Translations under genes and position numbers: made by a program
In this document: positions 43,129 to 53,964 of the stretch, in pieces
Position numbering within the stretch: the first letter of the stretch is position 1
How the letters are laid out: every line of letters begins with the position of its first letter
Notes under the pieces: generated by a model
What the model saw: the letters and a program-made list of their open reading frames with translations, nothing else
What the model was told of the DNA's origin: nothing
Databases searched by the model: none
Assembly (NCBI RefSeq): GCF_001651035.1
Contig: NZ_LXRG01000110.1
Span: 310,001-374,000, forward strand
Source of the DNA: Halomonas sp. ALS9
GTDB lineage: Bacteria > Pseudomonadota > Gammaproteobacteria > Pseudomonadales > Halomonadaceae
Direction: 5' to 3'
DNA: 64,000 bases

Positions 43129-44084
43129 AGCGGCAACCCTTAGGAATATTTTTACGCGGCGCAGGGATGGGCGCCGCCGACGCGGTGCCTGGCGTGTCGG
43201 GAGGAACAATTGCGTTTATTAGCGGTATTTATGAAGAGCTGATTAACACCATCAAACAGTTTGGGCCCAGTGCTATTGGCGTATGGCGTCGGGGTGGCTG
43301 GCGGGCCTTGAGCCAACATTTAAACCTCGCCTTTCTGGTGCCGCTGCTAGCGGGGGTTGCTGTTAGCCTGTTTAGCGTGGCGCATTTAGCGCTCTGGTTG
43401 ATGGAAGCGCACCCGCTGATGCTGGATGGATTCTTTTTTGGCCTGGTGGCCGCCTCTGCACTGGTGGTAGGGCAGGCGAGTAATGGCTGGAAACTGTGGT
43501 ATTTAGTGCCGCTATTGGTCGGGCTGGTACTAGCTCGAGCGTTGCCAGGCATGATGCCGTTGGTGTTATTAATGGGTAATGAAGCATTGGTAGTAATGGT
43601 GGCAGGCTGTATCGCCATTAGCGCCATGCTACTGCCGGGCGTGTCAGGCAGCTTTCTATTGCTGACCATGGGTCTCTACGGCACCATCATGGGCGCAATT
43701 CGCAGTTTCGATTTGGGCATTATCGTGCTGTTTGGCATGGGCTGTGTAGTGGGCTTGGCGCTGTTTTCACGGCTGCTGTCCTGGCTGTTACGGCGCCACC
43801 ACACCCCAACGATGCAACTGCTATTGGGGTTTATTGTCGGTTCGCTACCGGTTCTCTGGCCATGGCGGGAGCTGTTACGCTACCAAATAGGGCCAGAAGG
43901 GCAAATGATTCCTCTGGAGTACCGCTATTTATTGCCCGCTGACTATGCCGTATTGACCGATGCTTCGGCTCAAGTGGTCGGTGTTGTCGCGCTAATGGCC
44001 GTGGGCGCACTGATTGTCGTGTTACTTAACCGACATGCGGATCGTCGGCCAATCGATACCCAGCTTGGCGCTGAAAAGGAGTAA
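43125..44084 (+). CDS. DUF368 membrane protein, PopT-type undecaprenyl-phosphate translocase
   Basis: A 319-residue inner-membrane protein with about eight hydrophobic segments. The family motif GAGMGAADAVPGVSGGTIAFISGIYEEL is at the N-terminus and is repeated as LLPGVSGSFLLLTMG near residue 170. DUF368 (PopT) proteins have been reported as translocases that recycle the C55-phosphate lipid carrier across the membrane. A TTG start (43125) is well supported by AAGGAG 7 nt upstream and overlaps the pcm stop (TTGA). It sits between pcm and nlpD, in an otherwise conserved cluster. Confidence 0.9.
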   Translation: MKRQPLGIFLRGAGMGAADAVPGVSGGTIAFISGIYEELINTIKQFGPSAIGVWRRGGWRALSQHLNLAFLVPLLAGVAVSLFSVAHLALWLMEAHPLMLDGFFFGLVAASALVVGQASNGWKLWYLVPLLVGLVLARALPGMMPLVLLMGNEALVVMVAGCIAISAMLLPGVSGSFLLLTMGLYGTIMGAIRSFDLGIIVLFGMGCVVGLALFSRLLSWLLRRHHTPTMQLLLGFIVGSLPVLWPWRELLRYQIGPEGQMIPLEYRYLLPADYAVLTDASAQVVGVVALMAVGALIVVLLNRHADRRPIDTQLGAEKE

Positions 44085-44091
44085 GGTTTTT

Positions 44092-45165
44092 ATGTGTAAA
44101 GGTTATCTACCTAAAGTACTGATGATGTCGGCGCTGGCACTCGCAATTGCTGGCTGTGCCAGCCAGCAAGGCGGAAGTCCCCAAGTGCGGGATTTAAGTC
44201 AAGCACGCCAGGCAGTGGAAAACTCGCCCCAATATACGGTCAAAGCAGGCGATACCCTGTATGGCATCGCGTGGCAGCACAATTTGGATTATCGCCAGCT
44301 CGCGGCGATGAATAACATTAATCCGCCTTACCAAATTCGGCCAGGGCAAACCATTGCCCTGCGCGAAGGCGCCGCGTCAGTGGCCAGCAGTAACCAGCCC
44401 GCTACGAGTGCCTCCGGTGGCAGTAGCGCTGTGGCGAGGGGGCTGAGCCCACAGACCGCTTCGGTGGCGAGTGATGACCAGGAGCTGGATTGGCTGCTGC
44501 CCGATGAATCGGCAATTCAGCGCAACCAGCGCCTAACGGCTGAACGCAATGCTGCAGATCAGGATGCGTCGTCCTCAACGCCTCAGCCTGAAGTGGTCGC
44601 GGCGGCTGATCCTGAGCCCGCCCAACAGCCCACACCTCAACGATCACCAGAACCCGAACAAGCGCCAGAGCCGCAGCCAGTATCGGAACCTGAACCAAAA
44701 CCCGAGCCGAAACCTGAACCGCAGCCCGAAGCTGCTCCGGCTCAACAAAGCGCCAGCGTAGACCGCTCTTCGCGAACCTATACGCCCGCTGAAACCATCG
44801 CCTGGCAGTGGCCTGCGAACGGCAATGTGGTCGGGGCATTTGGGCAAGGTAATAGCATCACCGCCGGGATTGATATCGCCGGTGAAAAGGGGCAACCTGT
44901 TAAAGCAGCAGGCCCTGGAATCGTGGTCTATGCGGGCAGTGGCGTCAGGGGCTATGGCAACCTCATCCTGCTCAAGCACAACGATCAATTCCTGAGTGCG
45001 TATGCCCATAACGACAGCTTACGAGTCAGTGAAAATGACGTGGTCGAGGCTGGTGAGGTGATTGCCACAATGGGGGATAGCGACGCAGAAAACGTCAGGT
45101 TACATTTTGAGGTTCGCCGTGATGGGCAGCCTCAAGATCCCATGGACTTTCTGCCTTCCCGCTAG
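44092..45165 (+). CDS. nlpD: Lipoprotein NlpD (LysM plus degenerate LytM domain)
   Basis: Activator of the septal amidase AmiC. The 357-residue protein has a lipoprotein signal with lipobox AIAGC (Cys about 20), a LysM domain (about 45-90; YTVKAGDTLYGIAWQHNLDY), a long Pro/Glu-rich linker (PEPEPKPEPKPE type, about 165-220) and a C-terminal M23/LytM domain (about 240-350). Peptidase metal residues are degraded (AGIDIA in place of HxGxD), as in activators rather than enzymes. AAGGAG lies about 10 nt before the ATG. rpoS follows. Confidence 0.95.
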   Translation: MCKGYLPKVLMMSALALAIAGCASQQGGSPQVRDLSQARQAVENSPQYTVKAGDTLYGIAWQHNLDYRQLAAMNNINPPYQIRPGQTIALREGAASVASSNQPATSASGGSSAVARGLSPQTASVASDDQELDWLLPDESAIQRNQRLTAERNAADQDASSSTPQPEVVAAADPEPAQQPTPQRSPEPEQAPEPQPVSEPEPKPEPKPEPQPEAAPAQQSASVDRSSRTYTPAETIAWQWPANGNVVGAFGQGNSITAGIDIAGEKGQPVKAAGPGIVVYAGSGVRGYGNLILLKHNDQFLSAYAHNDSLRVSENDVVEAGEVIATMGDSDAENVRLHFEVRRDGQPQDPMDFLPSR

Positions 45166-45330
45166 TGCACTCACCAAAAGAGTGAGCAAACAGCGTTTAA
45201 CTTGGACGTTGCCCGAATGGCTGTATTCGAGCGTCATATAACAATCGTCACATAACAATAGGGTGTGTGTCCTAGAACGCACCCCTTTGATTTTTAAATG
45301 GCGGGTAGGCGACAAACGAGGGGTAAGGCC

Positions 45331-46305
45331 ATGAGTATGTTGGAGAAGGATCTACAGGAGGTTGACCTGGATGCTGTTGAGGAGGCGCTTGATGAAACCG
45401 ATGACGACATCACGGTAGAAGAAGACGCTTTCGAGAAAGCACTAGGGCGTGAGGATCGTCAATCGACTCAAAGCTTGGATGCGACGCAAATCTACCTCAA
45501 CGAAATCGGCTTTTCGCCACTGTTAACGCCAGAAGAGGAAGTCTACTACGGCCGCCTGGCCCGCAAGGGTGACCCACTGGGTCGCTCGCGGATGATTGAG
45601 TCCAACCTGCGGCTGGTAGTGAAGATTGCCCGCCGCTACCTCAACCGCGGCTTAACGCTGTTGGACTTGATCGAAGAGGGCAATTTGGGCTTGATCCGCG
45701 CGGTGGAGAAATTCGACCCCGAGCGGGGCTTCCGTTTTTCAACCTATGCAACGTGGTGGATTCGTCAGACCATCGAACGGGCGCTGATGAACCAAACACG
45801 CACGATCCGACTGCCTATTCATGTGGTCAAAGAACTCAATATTTACCTACGTGCAGCGCGGGAATTAACCCAGAAGTTTGACCACGAAGCCACCGCCGAA
45901 GAGATCGCTGATCATCTCGATAAACCGGTCGATGTGGTCAAAAAGATGCTGGGCCTTAATGAGCGAGTGTCGTCGGTCGACTACCCCATGGGAGGCGAGA
46001 GCGATAAGCCGCTGATTGATACGCTGGCTGACGATGAAGTGCAGGGCCCAGAAGCGCGCCTGGTGGATGGTGATGTCAAAGAGCATGTGGATCTGTGGCT
46101 TGATGAGCTGAGCGAAAAGCAGCGCGAAGTGGTGGTGCGCCGCTTTGGCTTACGCGGCCACGAGTCGGCTACCCTGGAAGAAGTGGGCGCCGAAATCGGT
46201 TTAACCCGTGAGCGGGTGCGCCAGATCCAAGTCGAAGCACTTAAGAAACTGCGCCGTTCACTGGAAAAGCAGGGTCTTTCTCTGGAAGCTCTGTTCGAGA
46301 CCTAA
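45331..46305 (+). CDS. rpoS: Stationary-phase sigma factor RpoS
   Basis: A 324-residue sigma-70 group 2 factor directing general stress transcription. Region 1.2 has [18 protein letters not shown], region 2 has [17 protein letters not shown] and [18 protein letters not shown], region 3 follows, and region 4 has [27 protein letters not shown] lies 7 nt before the ATG. It follows nlpD, its conserved neighbour; a promoter inside nlpD is usual in relatives but was not identified. Confidence 0.97.
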   Translation: MSMLEKDLQEVDLDAVEEALDETDDDITVEEDAFEKALGREDRQSTQSLDATQIYLNEIGFSPLLTPEEEVYYGRLARKGDPLGRSRMIESNLRLVVKIARRYLNRGLTLLDLIEEGNLGLIRAVEKFDPERGFRFSTYATWWIRQTIERALMNQTRTIRLPIHVVKELNIYLRAARELTQKFDHEATAEEIADHLDKPVDVVKKMLGLNERVSSVDYPMGGESDKPLIDTLADDEVQGPEARLVDGDVKEHVDLWLDELSEKQREVVVRRFGLRGHESATLEEVGAEIGLTRERVRQIQVEALKKLRRSLEKQGLSLEALFET

Positions 46306-46327
46306 AGACACATAAGCGAGACCACGC

Positions 46328-47428
46328 ATGCGCCCCCTTGTGGCTGATATTGACCTGGACGCGCTGCGTCATAACTATCAATTGGCGTGCCGCTGCGCGC
46401 CACACAGCCGCTCAGTGGCGGTGATTAAAGCCGACGGCTACGGGCATGGAGCCTTGGCCTGCGCCCAAGCGCTGGAAAGCCAAGCACCGGCGTTTGCTGT
46501 CGCCTGTATAGAAGAGGCCCTTACGTTGCGCCAGGGCGGCATTAACCGCCCCATTATCCTGCTGGAAGGCATCTTCAGCGCTGACGAACTGGCGCTAGTC
46601 GATGCCCATGGCTTTTGGATCGCGGTACACAGCCAGTGGCAGGTTGATGCGCTGCTAGCCGCCACACTTCAGGCGCCTATTCCGGTCTGGTTAAAAGTCG
46701 ATTCAGGGATGCACCGTCTGGGGTTTGCCATCGACGAAGCCGCCGCCATCTGGCGCCAGCTCAGTGATTCGCCGAGTGTGGCCTCGCTCCATCTGATGAG
46801 CCATTTTGCCAGCGCCGACGCCCAAGACAATCGCTACTTCAACCAGCAAATGACCCGGCTCAAGGGGCTGGCCAGTGAGCTAGACGCGCCGCTGTGTCTG
46901 GCTAACTCACCGGCTACCCTGGCGTGGCCGGTGTCCCACGGCGACTGGAACCGACCGGGCGTGATGCTCTACGGCAGTGACCCTTTGGAAGTGGCCAATG
47001 ACATCACCCGGCAGCTGCAGCCGGTAATGACCCTGCGCTCGCAAATTATTGCCCTGCGCGAGCTGGAAGCGGGTGAACCCGTGGGCTATAGCGGCCGCTG
47101 GCGAGCGCAGCGGCGTTCACGTATTGCCGTGGTCGCCTGTGGTTATGGCGATGGCTATGACCGTCATGCCCGCGATGGTACGCCGGTACTGGTCAACGGC
47201 CAACGTTGTGCCATTGCCGGTAAAGTCTCCATGGATATGCTCACCGTTGATGTCACGGACGTCCCCGACGCAGTGATTGGCAGCGACGTTGTGCTGTGGG
47301 GCCGGGCCAGCAACGGCGAAGTGCTGCCGGTGGATGAAGTGGCCCGCTACTGCGATACCATCAGCTATACGCTGCTCACAGGGGTACTGCCTCGGGTGCC
47401 TCGGCGTTATCATGGGCGCTCTGTTTAA
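46328..47428 (+). CDS. alr: Alanine racemase
   Basis: PLP-dependent racemase supplying D-alanine for peptidoglycan. The 366-residue protein has the PLP lysine in AVIKADGYGHGAL, KVDSGMHRLGF, the RPGVMLYG strand, and the second catalytic tyrosine region GEPVGYSGRW, followed by VSMDMLTVDVT. It starts 22 bp after rpoS, and the lpxL-type gene follows after 12 bp. The SD is weak. Confidence 0.95.
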   Translation: MRPLVADIDLDALRHNYQLACRCAPHSRSVAVIKADGYGHGALACAQALESQAPAFAVACIEEALTLRQGGINRPIILLEGIFSADELALVDAHGFWIAVHSQWQVDALLAATLQAPIPVWLKVDSGMHRLGFAIDEAAAIWRQLSDSPSVASLHLMSHFASADAQDNRYFNQQMTRLKGLASELDAPLCLANSPATLAWPVSHGDWNRPGVMLYGSDPLEVANDITRQLQPVMTLRSQIIALRELEAGEPVGYSGRWRAQRRSRIAVVACGYGDGYDRHARDGTPVLVNGQRCAIAGKVSMDMLTVDVTDVPDAVIGSDVVLWGRASNGEVLPVDEVARYCDTISYTLLTGVLPRVPRRYHGRSV

Positions 47429-47440
47429 ACGGTTGTTTGC

Positions 47441-48355
47441 ATGTCGAAATCACGTTATCCGCGCTCTTTCGCCCATCCGCGATATTGGCCCACCTGGCTG
47501 GCTATTGGTGCGATGCATGTTGCTGCCTGGCTGCCTTGGCGATTGAAAATGGCCATCGGTAAAGGCCTTGGTTTACTTGCCTGGCGGTTTGCCAAACGGC
47601 GTCGGCGTATTACTGAAACCAATATCGCGCTGTGCTTTCCCGAAAAGAGCCCAGAACAACACCATCAGTTGGTCAGAGATACCTTTATTGCCAATGGCAT
47701 CGGCCTGATTGAAACCGCCACTGGCTGGTGTCGCGATGGCGAAAGCCTGCGTCACCGGGTTGCTTACATCGGCGAGGAGCATATGGCCCGCGCCGAGGCC
47801 CAAGGCAAAGGGGTAATTGTCGTCGGCGTTCACTTTTCGACACTAGACTTAGGTGGTGCTCTTCACGCGCTGTTTTTCTCTGCTGATGCAGTCTATCGCC
47901 CGCATAATAACCCGCTATTTGAGCGCTTTATGACCCGCGCCCGGGGGCGCAACTTTGGCGTCGCCATTGACCGTTACGACCTGCGTGGCGCGGTGCGTCA
48001 GCTCAAAAAAGGTCGCATGGTGTGGTACTCACCGGATCAGGATTTTGGCCGCGATGTGAGCGTATTCGCGCCACTATTCGGCCAGCAGGCTGCTACCATT
48101 CGTTTAACGGCCAAGCTGGCGCGCATGACCGGCGCGCAGGTGGTGCCGATGATGTTTCACCGCAACCCGGATAACACCACTTATACGATTGAAAGCCTGC
48201 CCGCATTGGAAGGCTTTCCCAGCGGCGATGAAGTAGCCGATGCCAAGCGGATCAACCAGTTTATTGAACTGGCCATTCGCAAGCACCCCGAGCAGTACCT
48301 GTGGCTGCATCGGCGTTTTAAAACCCGTCCTGAAGGTGAGCCCAGCGTTTATTAA
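47441..48355 (+). CDS. lpxL: Lipid A acyltransferase (LpxL/HtrB family)
   Basis: Transfers a secondary acyl chain to Kdo-lipid A. A 304-residue protein with an N-terminal membrane anchor (about 18-50) and the catalytic HxxxxD motif in VGVHFSTLDLG near residue 127, then YRPHNNPLFERFM and DQDFGRDVSVFAPLFG. It has no clear SD and follows alr by 12 bp, so it may depend on upstream translation. A bidirectional hairpin closes the unit. LpxM or LpxP specificity cannot be excluded. Confidence 0.9.
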   Translation: MSKSRYPRSFAHPRYWPTWLAIGAMHVAAWLPWRLKMAIGKGLGLLAWRFAKRRRRITETNIALCFPEKSPEQHHQLVRDTFIANGIGLIETATGWCRDGESLRHRVAYIGEEHMARAEAQGKGVIVVGVHFSTLDLGGALHALFFSADAVYRPHNNPLFERFMTRARGRNFGVAIDRYDLRGAVRQLKKGRMVWYSPDQDFGRDVSVFAPLFGQQAATIRLTAKLARMTGAQVVPMMFHRNPDNTTYTIESLPALEGFPSGDEVADAKRINQFIELAIRKHPEQYLWLHRRFKTRPEGEPSVY

Positions 48356-48372
48356 GTAATAGCCGCCATAAA

Positions 48373-48396
48373 AAAAGCCAGCATTAGCTGGCTTTT
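48373..48396. terminator. Bidirectional terminator between lpxL and speD
   Basis: Stem AAAAGCCAGC (48373-48382) and GCTGGCTTTT (48387-48396), 4-nt loop, with A and T runs on either side. Serves both convergent transcripts. Confidence 0.88.
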
Positions 48397-48431
48397 GGCG
48401 TTCTGGTACTGCGTTTGGTTTAGATTTGGGC

Positions 48432-49226
48432 TTAGTCCAGATTACGGGAGTAGAAAATTTCCAGCATCTCTTTACGCAGACGGCCTTCAATGTCGCGGGC
48501 TTCTTCAAAGGTTATGTCGCGACGCGACGTGCCGAACAGGTAGTTATCCAGCGCAAAGTCTTTGAGCAGCATTTTGGTGTGGAACATGTTTTCCTGATAC
48601 ACGTTGACGTCCATCATCTGATACGCATGCTTGGTGTCTTCAGCAAGGTAGTCTTGGATGGAAGTAATACCGTGATCGATAAACAGTTTTTTGCCATCCA
48701 CATCGCGGGTAAAGCCGCGCACCCGGTAGTCCATGGTGACAATATCGGAGTCGAAACTGTGAATCAGGTAGTTCAGTGCCTTTAAGGGGCTGATATGACC
48801 ACAGGTGGAGACATCGATATCCAGACGGAAGGTGCTGATGCCGTTGTCAGGGTGTGACTCAGGGTAGCTATGCACGGTGACGTGGCTTTTATCCAAATGC
48901 CCAACCACCGTCTCCGGCAGCGGGCCAGGGCCCGGCTTAACTTGCTCAGGAGCCGCCTCGTCAAGCTCATGCTCGGCAATCAATATCGTCACGCTCGCGC
49001 CATGGGGCTCGTAGTCCTGACGGGCGATATTAAGCACATGGGCGCCAATAATATTGGTGACGTCTTTCAGTATCTGCGTTAAGCGTTCGGCATTGTAGAG
49101 TTCATCGATATAGTCGATGTAAGCTGCCGTTTGCTCTTCAGTTTTGGCATAACAGATATCGTAAATATTGAAGCTTAATGAGCTGGTTAGGTTGTTAAAC
49201 CCGTGGAGTCGGAGATTGTCGGTCAC
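48432..49226 (-). CDS. speD: S-adenosylmethionine decarboxylase proenzyme
   Basis: Polyamine pathway enzyme giving decarboxylated SAM for spermidine. A 264-residue proenzyme that self-cleaves at Lys113-Ser114 in [14 protein letters not shown] to make the pyruvoyl group; the [14 protein letters not shown] segment carries the conserved Cys/His. A GTG start has GAGG 7 nt upstream and overlaps the osmC-type gene's stop by 4 bp (GTGA). No spermidine synthase gene is adjacent. Confidence 0.96.
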   Translation of the reverse strand: MTDNLRLHGFNNLTSSLSFNIYDICYAKTEEQTAAYIDYIDELYNAERLTQILKDVTNIIGAHVLNIARQDYEPHGASVTILIAEHELDEAAPEQVKPGPGPLPETVVGHLDKSHVTVHSYPESHPDNGISTFRLDIDVSTCGHISPLKALNYLIHSFDSDIVTMDYRVRGFTRDVDGKKLFIDHGITSIQDYLAEDTKHAYQMMDVNVYQENMFHTKMLLKDFALDNYLFGTSRRDITFEEARDIEGRLRKEMLEIFYSRNLD

Positions 49227-49651
49227 GTCCGAACCTCGTCAATAATCTCAAAGGAGTGGGTGATCTTAACGCCGCCGTTAACAAGCATGATTGATGCACT
49301 GCAGTACTTTTCAGCGGAGAGTTCAACTGCGCGGGCCACCTGTTTCTCTTTCAGCGCGCGTCCAGTGACCACGAAATGGACGTGGATCTTGGTAAATACG
49401 GCGGGCACCTCATCGGCGCGTTCGGCGTCTAGCTCAGCGACGCAGTCGGTCACATCGGCACGTGCTTTATCCAGAATATTCAAGATATCAAACGCGGTGC
49501 AACTGCCCATGCCCATCAGCAGCATTTCCATTGGGCGAGGCCCTGTGTTGCGGCCACCGTGGTCGGGCGGGCCGTCGATCACAACGCTGTGCCCGCTGCC
49601 GGATTCCGCCACGAATTGGCGGCCTTCTGTCCATTTTACCCGTGCTTTCAC
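49223..49651 (-). CDS. OsmC-family protein (YhfA type)
   Basis: A 142-residue protein of the OsmC/Ohr fold. The two cysteines of the peroxidase-type active site appear as [10 protein letters not shown] (about 50) and KYCSASIML (about 116). The YhfA subgroup resembles OsmC, but its substrate is not established. A GTG start with AGGAG 6 nt upstream. It precedes speD with a 4-bp overlap, forming a two-gene operon. Confidence 0.9.
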   Translation of the reverse strand: MKARVKWTEGRQFVAESGSGHSVVIDGPPDHGGRNTGPRPMEMLLMGMGSCTAFDILNILDKARADVTDCVAELDAERADEVPAVFTKIHVHFVVTGRALKEKQVARAVELSAEKYCSASIMLVNGGVKITHSFEIIDEVRT

Positions 49652-49728
49652 GTTGCTCTCCTCATCTAGGCGACGAAAGGTAAGTCGCGCAGCATAACAT
49701 TTCTTGGCCTATGCGCCCCACCAATTGC

Positions 49729-51395
<1,667 letters not shown>

Positions 51396-51424
51396 GCAAG
51401 CTCCTTGCTGGTCGGGCATCATGC

Positions 51425-51436
51425 GGGCTGTATAAT
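51425..51436 (+). promoter_or_regulatory. Candidate -10 element of lptD
   Basis: TATAAT at 51431-51436, 30 bp upstream of the lptD start, in the short divergent gap with amgK. A good -35 at standard spacing is not visible (TTGCTG is 20 bp away), so the call is tentative. Confidence 0.3.
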
Positions 51437-51465
51437 ACCGATTCTGGATGCCAAGGATAACGAAC

Positions 51466-53916
51466 ATGGGCAAGCGATTTTCGCGCACCTTGCCGGTTGC
51501 GCATACGCTGATGGGCAGTTTGCTTGCTGGCGCCTCGTTTACGGCGGTGGCTCAGGGTCAAACCATGTCCGCTGAAGCGTTGGATTGGCAACCCTGGGGG
51601 GAAGAAGAAGCGGCTAACCAATTGTGCCGTGGGCGCTACGTCATGCCCAGCTACCGCTTGCCAGCGGAGGATAACCCGGAAACGCTCTCGCTTGAGGCCA
51701 GTGACGTTGATTACGCCGCTAATGGCGAGGCGTTGCTGCGTGGTGATGTTGTTCTGCGCCGCGGTAATGAAGAAGTGGAAGCGGAGCGGGTCTTTTTACC
51801 CGCTGACCGCCAGCAGGTCGATGCTGAAGGCAACATTGCCATACGTGACGGGCGCGCTTTAGTGCGTGGCGAGCAGGCGATGCTACGGTTAAACGAAGAC
51901 CGGGCCACGCTGGGCAACAGCCACTTTGTGCTCTACGAGCAGCATTTGCGGGGCCAGGCCAGTCAGCTAGAGCAGACCGGAGAAAATGAGTACCGCCTGC
52001 AAGACGCCAGCTTTACCACCTGCGACCCGGGCGCCAATAGCTGGCAATTAGTCAGCAGCGATATTCGGTTGGATCAAGCCGCCGGCTTTGGTACAGCCCG
52101 CCATGCCCGCCTGGAAGTGAAAGACGTGCCGGTATTTTACTGGCCATGGCTACGCTTTCCGATTGATGACCGCCGCCATACAGGGTTGCTCTCCCCATCG
52201 ATTGGCTTTTCAACGGACGGTTTTGACTACGCCCAGCCGTTCTATTGGAATATCGCCGCTAACCACGATGCGACGATCACGCCGCGCTGGATGAGCGACC
52301 GCGGGCTGTTGATGAACGGTGAGTACCGTTACCTGTTTGAGGAGAGCGCGGGCATCGTTGAAGGCGGCTATCTAAATAGCGATGATGGCGGCTCTGGCGG
52401 CGGAGAAAATCGCTTTGAGGGCGATGATCGCTGGTACGTGGATGCCCGTCATGCAGGGCGGGTAAGTGAGCGCAGTAATTATCAGCTGCGCTACGGAGCC
52501 GCCAGCGACGGGCGCTATTTTGATGACTTTGGTGGCGAGTTTGGCGAAAGCGAGCGCGCCAGTATGGAACGCCTGGCCCAGGTCGATTACCGCGGCCAGC
52601 GCTGGCAGTTAGACGCCCGTGCCCAGGGCTTCCAGCGTTTGGAAGACCCACTTAGCGATAGCGATAAGCCCTTCTATCAACTGCCGAGTCTGAGCGCGAA
52701 TGCCAACTGGCAGTTCGACAATGGGCTATATACCCAGTGGCGATCTAACGCGACTTATTTTTGGCGCGACGTGGATGAGCGCCGCGTGCCAGAGCGCGAA
52801 GCGGCCACCGGGAGCCGTTTACACCTTATGCCTGCGGTTGGCTGGCGTTATGAGCGGCCCTGGGGTTACCTTGAGCCGCGCACCGAACTGTGGAATACCG
52901 CCTATGAGCTGGATTACGGTGAGCGCGACACAGAGCGTAGCGATTCACCCAGCCGCAGCGTTGCGCTGACCTCCATCGACAGTGGGCTCGTCTTTGAGCG
53001 TGAGCTGGCACTCGGTGGGCGCGACTACCGCCAAACGCTAGAGCCACGCTTGAACTACGCCTACGTGCCGCGCACCGATCAGACTGAGTTGCCCGACTTC
53101 GACAGTCGCGAACGGGCTTTCTCCTGGGATCAGCTCTGGTCAGCCCAGCGCTTTTCCGGCACTGACCGGGTGGGTGATCTCAATCGACTCTCGTACGGCG
53201 TGCAGTCGCGCTTATTGGAAGATGCGTCTGGCCGTGACCGGCTCTCATTCGGGGTAGGTCAAAGCGTTTACTTCGCTGACCGCCGAATCGATAGCGAAGG
53301 CGATGCTGATACGCTGCCGGATCGACCGGAAGACAACGCTAGCGTCAATCCGGAAAGCCGCTACCAGGCTACCCGGGATCGTTCGCCGCTGGTGACCCGT
53401 CTTGACTGGCAGATCAATGATCGTTGGAGCAGTGGCGCAGAGTGGCTCTACGATGATCACCGGGAACGCACCGAACGTTCAAGCGTTGACGTAGGTTATC
53501 GGCACCCTGAAGGGCACGTAGTGAACCTTGGCTACCGTTGGGAGATCGAAGGGTTCGACCCAGGCGTATTGCCGGGCGATGATGGCTTTCGCGACTATAA
53601 CCGCGAAGAGTGGGATCTCTCGTTTGCCTTGAAAGCCACCACCAACATTGATTTGATTGGCCGCTACCTGCACGATCAAGCCAATGAGCGCTCCCTGGAG
53701 CAATTGGCCGGCGTGCAGTGGAACAACTGCTGCTACGGTCTGCAGTTGGTGTGGCGCGAATGGGTAGACGACAATGACACCGCCCGCATTAATGATGACT
53801 TTAATGATCGTGGGCTATTTTTGCGCTTCGTTTTCCGTGGTTTAGGCGGCGTTGGTCAGGATGCGGATAGCTATTTTGAACAGACCATTCCTGGCTATCG
53901 TCCGACTGCCCTGTAA
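51466..53916 (+). CDS. lptD: LPS-assembly outer-membrane protein LptD
   Basis: Inserts lipopolysaccharide into the outer leaflet together with LptE. The 816-residue protein has a signal peptide (about 1-30), an OstA/LptA-like beta-jellyroll (about 70-190), and a large C-terminal beta barrel (VKDVPVFYWPWLRFPIDDRRHTG near its start). Cysteines in NQLCRG, TTCDPG and the NNCCYG pair match the disulfide cysteines of the family. AAGGA lies 8 nt before the ATG at 51466. It starts the lptD-surA-pdxA-ksgA-apaG operon. Confidence 0.95.
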   Translation: MGKRFSRTLPVAHTLMGSLLAGASFTAVAQGQTMSAEALDWQPWGEEEAANQLCRGRYVMPSYRLPAEDNPETLSLEASDVDYAANGEALLRGDVVLRRGNEEVEAERVFLPADRQQVDAEGNIAIRDGRALVRGEQAMLRLNEDRATLGNSHFVLYEQHLRGQASQLEQTGENEYRLQDASFTTCDPGANSWQLVSSDIRLDQAAGFGTARHARLEVKDVPVFYWPWLRFPIDDRRHTGLLSPSIGFSTDGFDYAQPFYWNIAANHDATITPRWMSDRGLLMNGEYRYLFEESAGIVEGGYLNSDDGGSGGGENRFEGDDRWYVDARHAGRVSERSNYQLRYGAASDGRYFDDFGGEFGESERASMERLAQVDYRGQRWQLDARAQGFQRLEDPLSDSDKPFYQLPSLSANANWQFDNGLYTQWRSNATYFWRDVDERRVPEREAATGSRLHLMPAVGWRYERPWGYLEPRTELWNTAYELDYGERDTERSDSPSRSVALTSIDSGLVFERELALGGRDYRQTLEPRLNYAYVPRTDQTELPDFDSRERAFSWDQLWSAQRFSGTDRVGDLNRLSYGVQSRLLEDASGRDRLSFGVGQSVYFADRRIDSEGDADTLPDRPEDNASVNPESRYQATRDRSPLVTRLDWQINDRWSSGAEWLYDDHRERTERSSVDVGYRHPEGHVVNLGYRWEIEGFDPGVLPGDDGFRDYNREEWDLSFALKATTNIDLIGRYLHDQANERSLEQLAGVQWNNCCYGLQLVWREWVDDNDTARINDDFNDRGLFLRFVFRGLGGVGQDADSYFEQTIPGYRPTAL

Positions 53917-53964
53917 ATGACTTCCATCTAATGGCGAATGAAGCTAATGAAAGAGACGTTTGAT

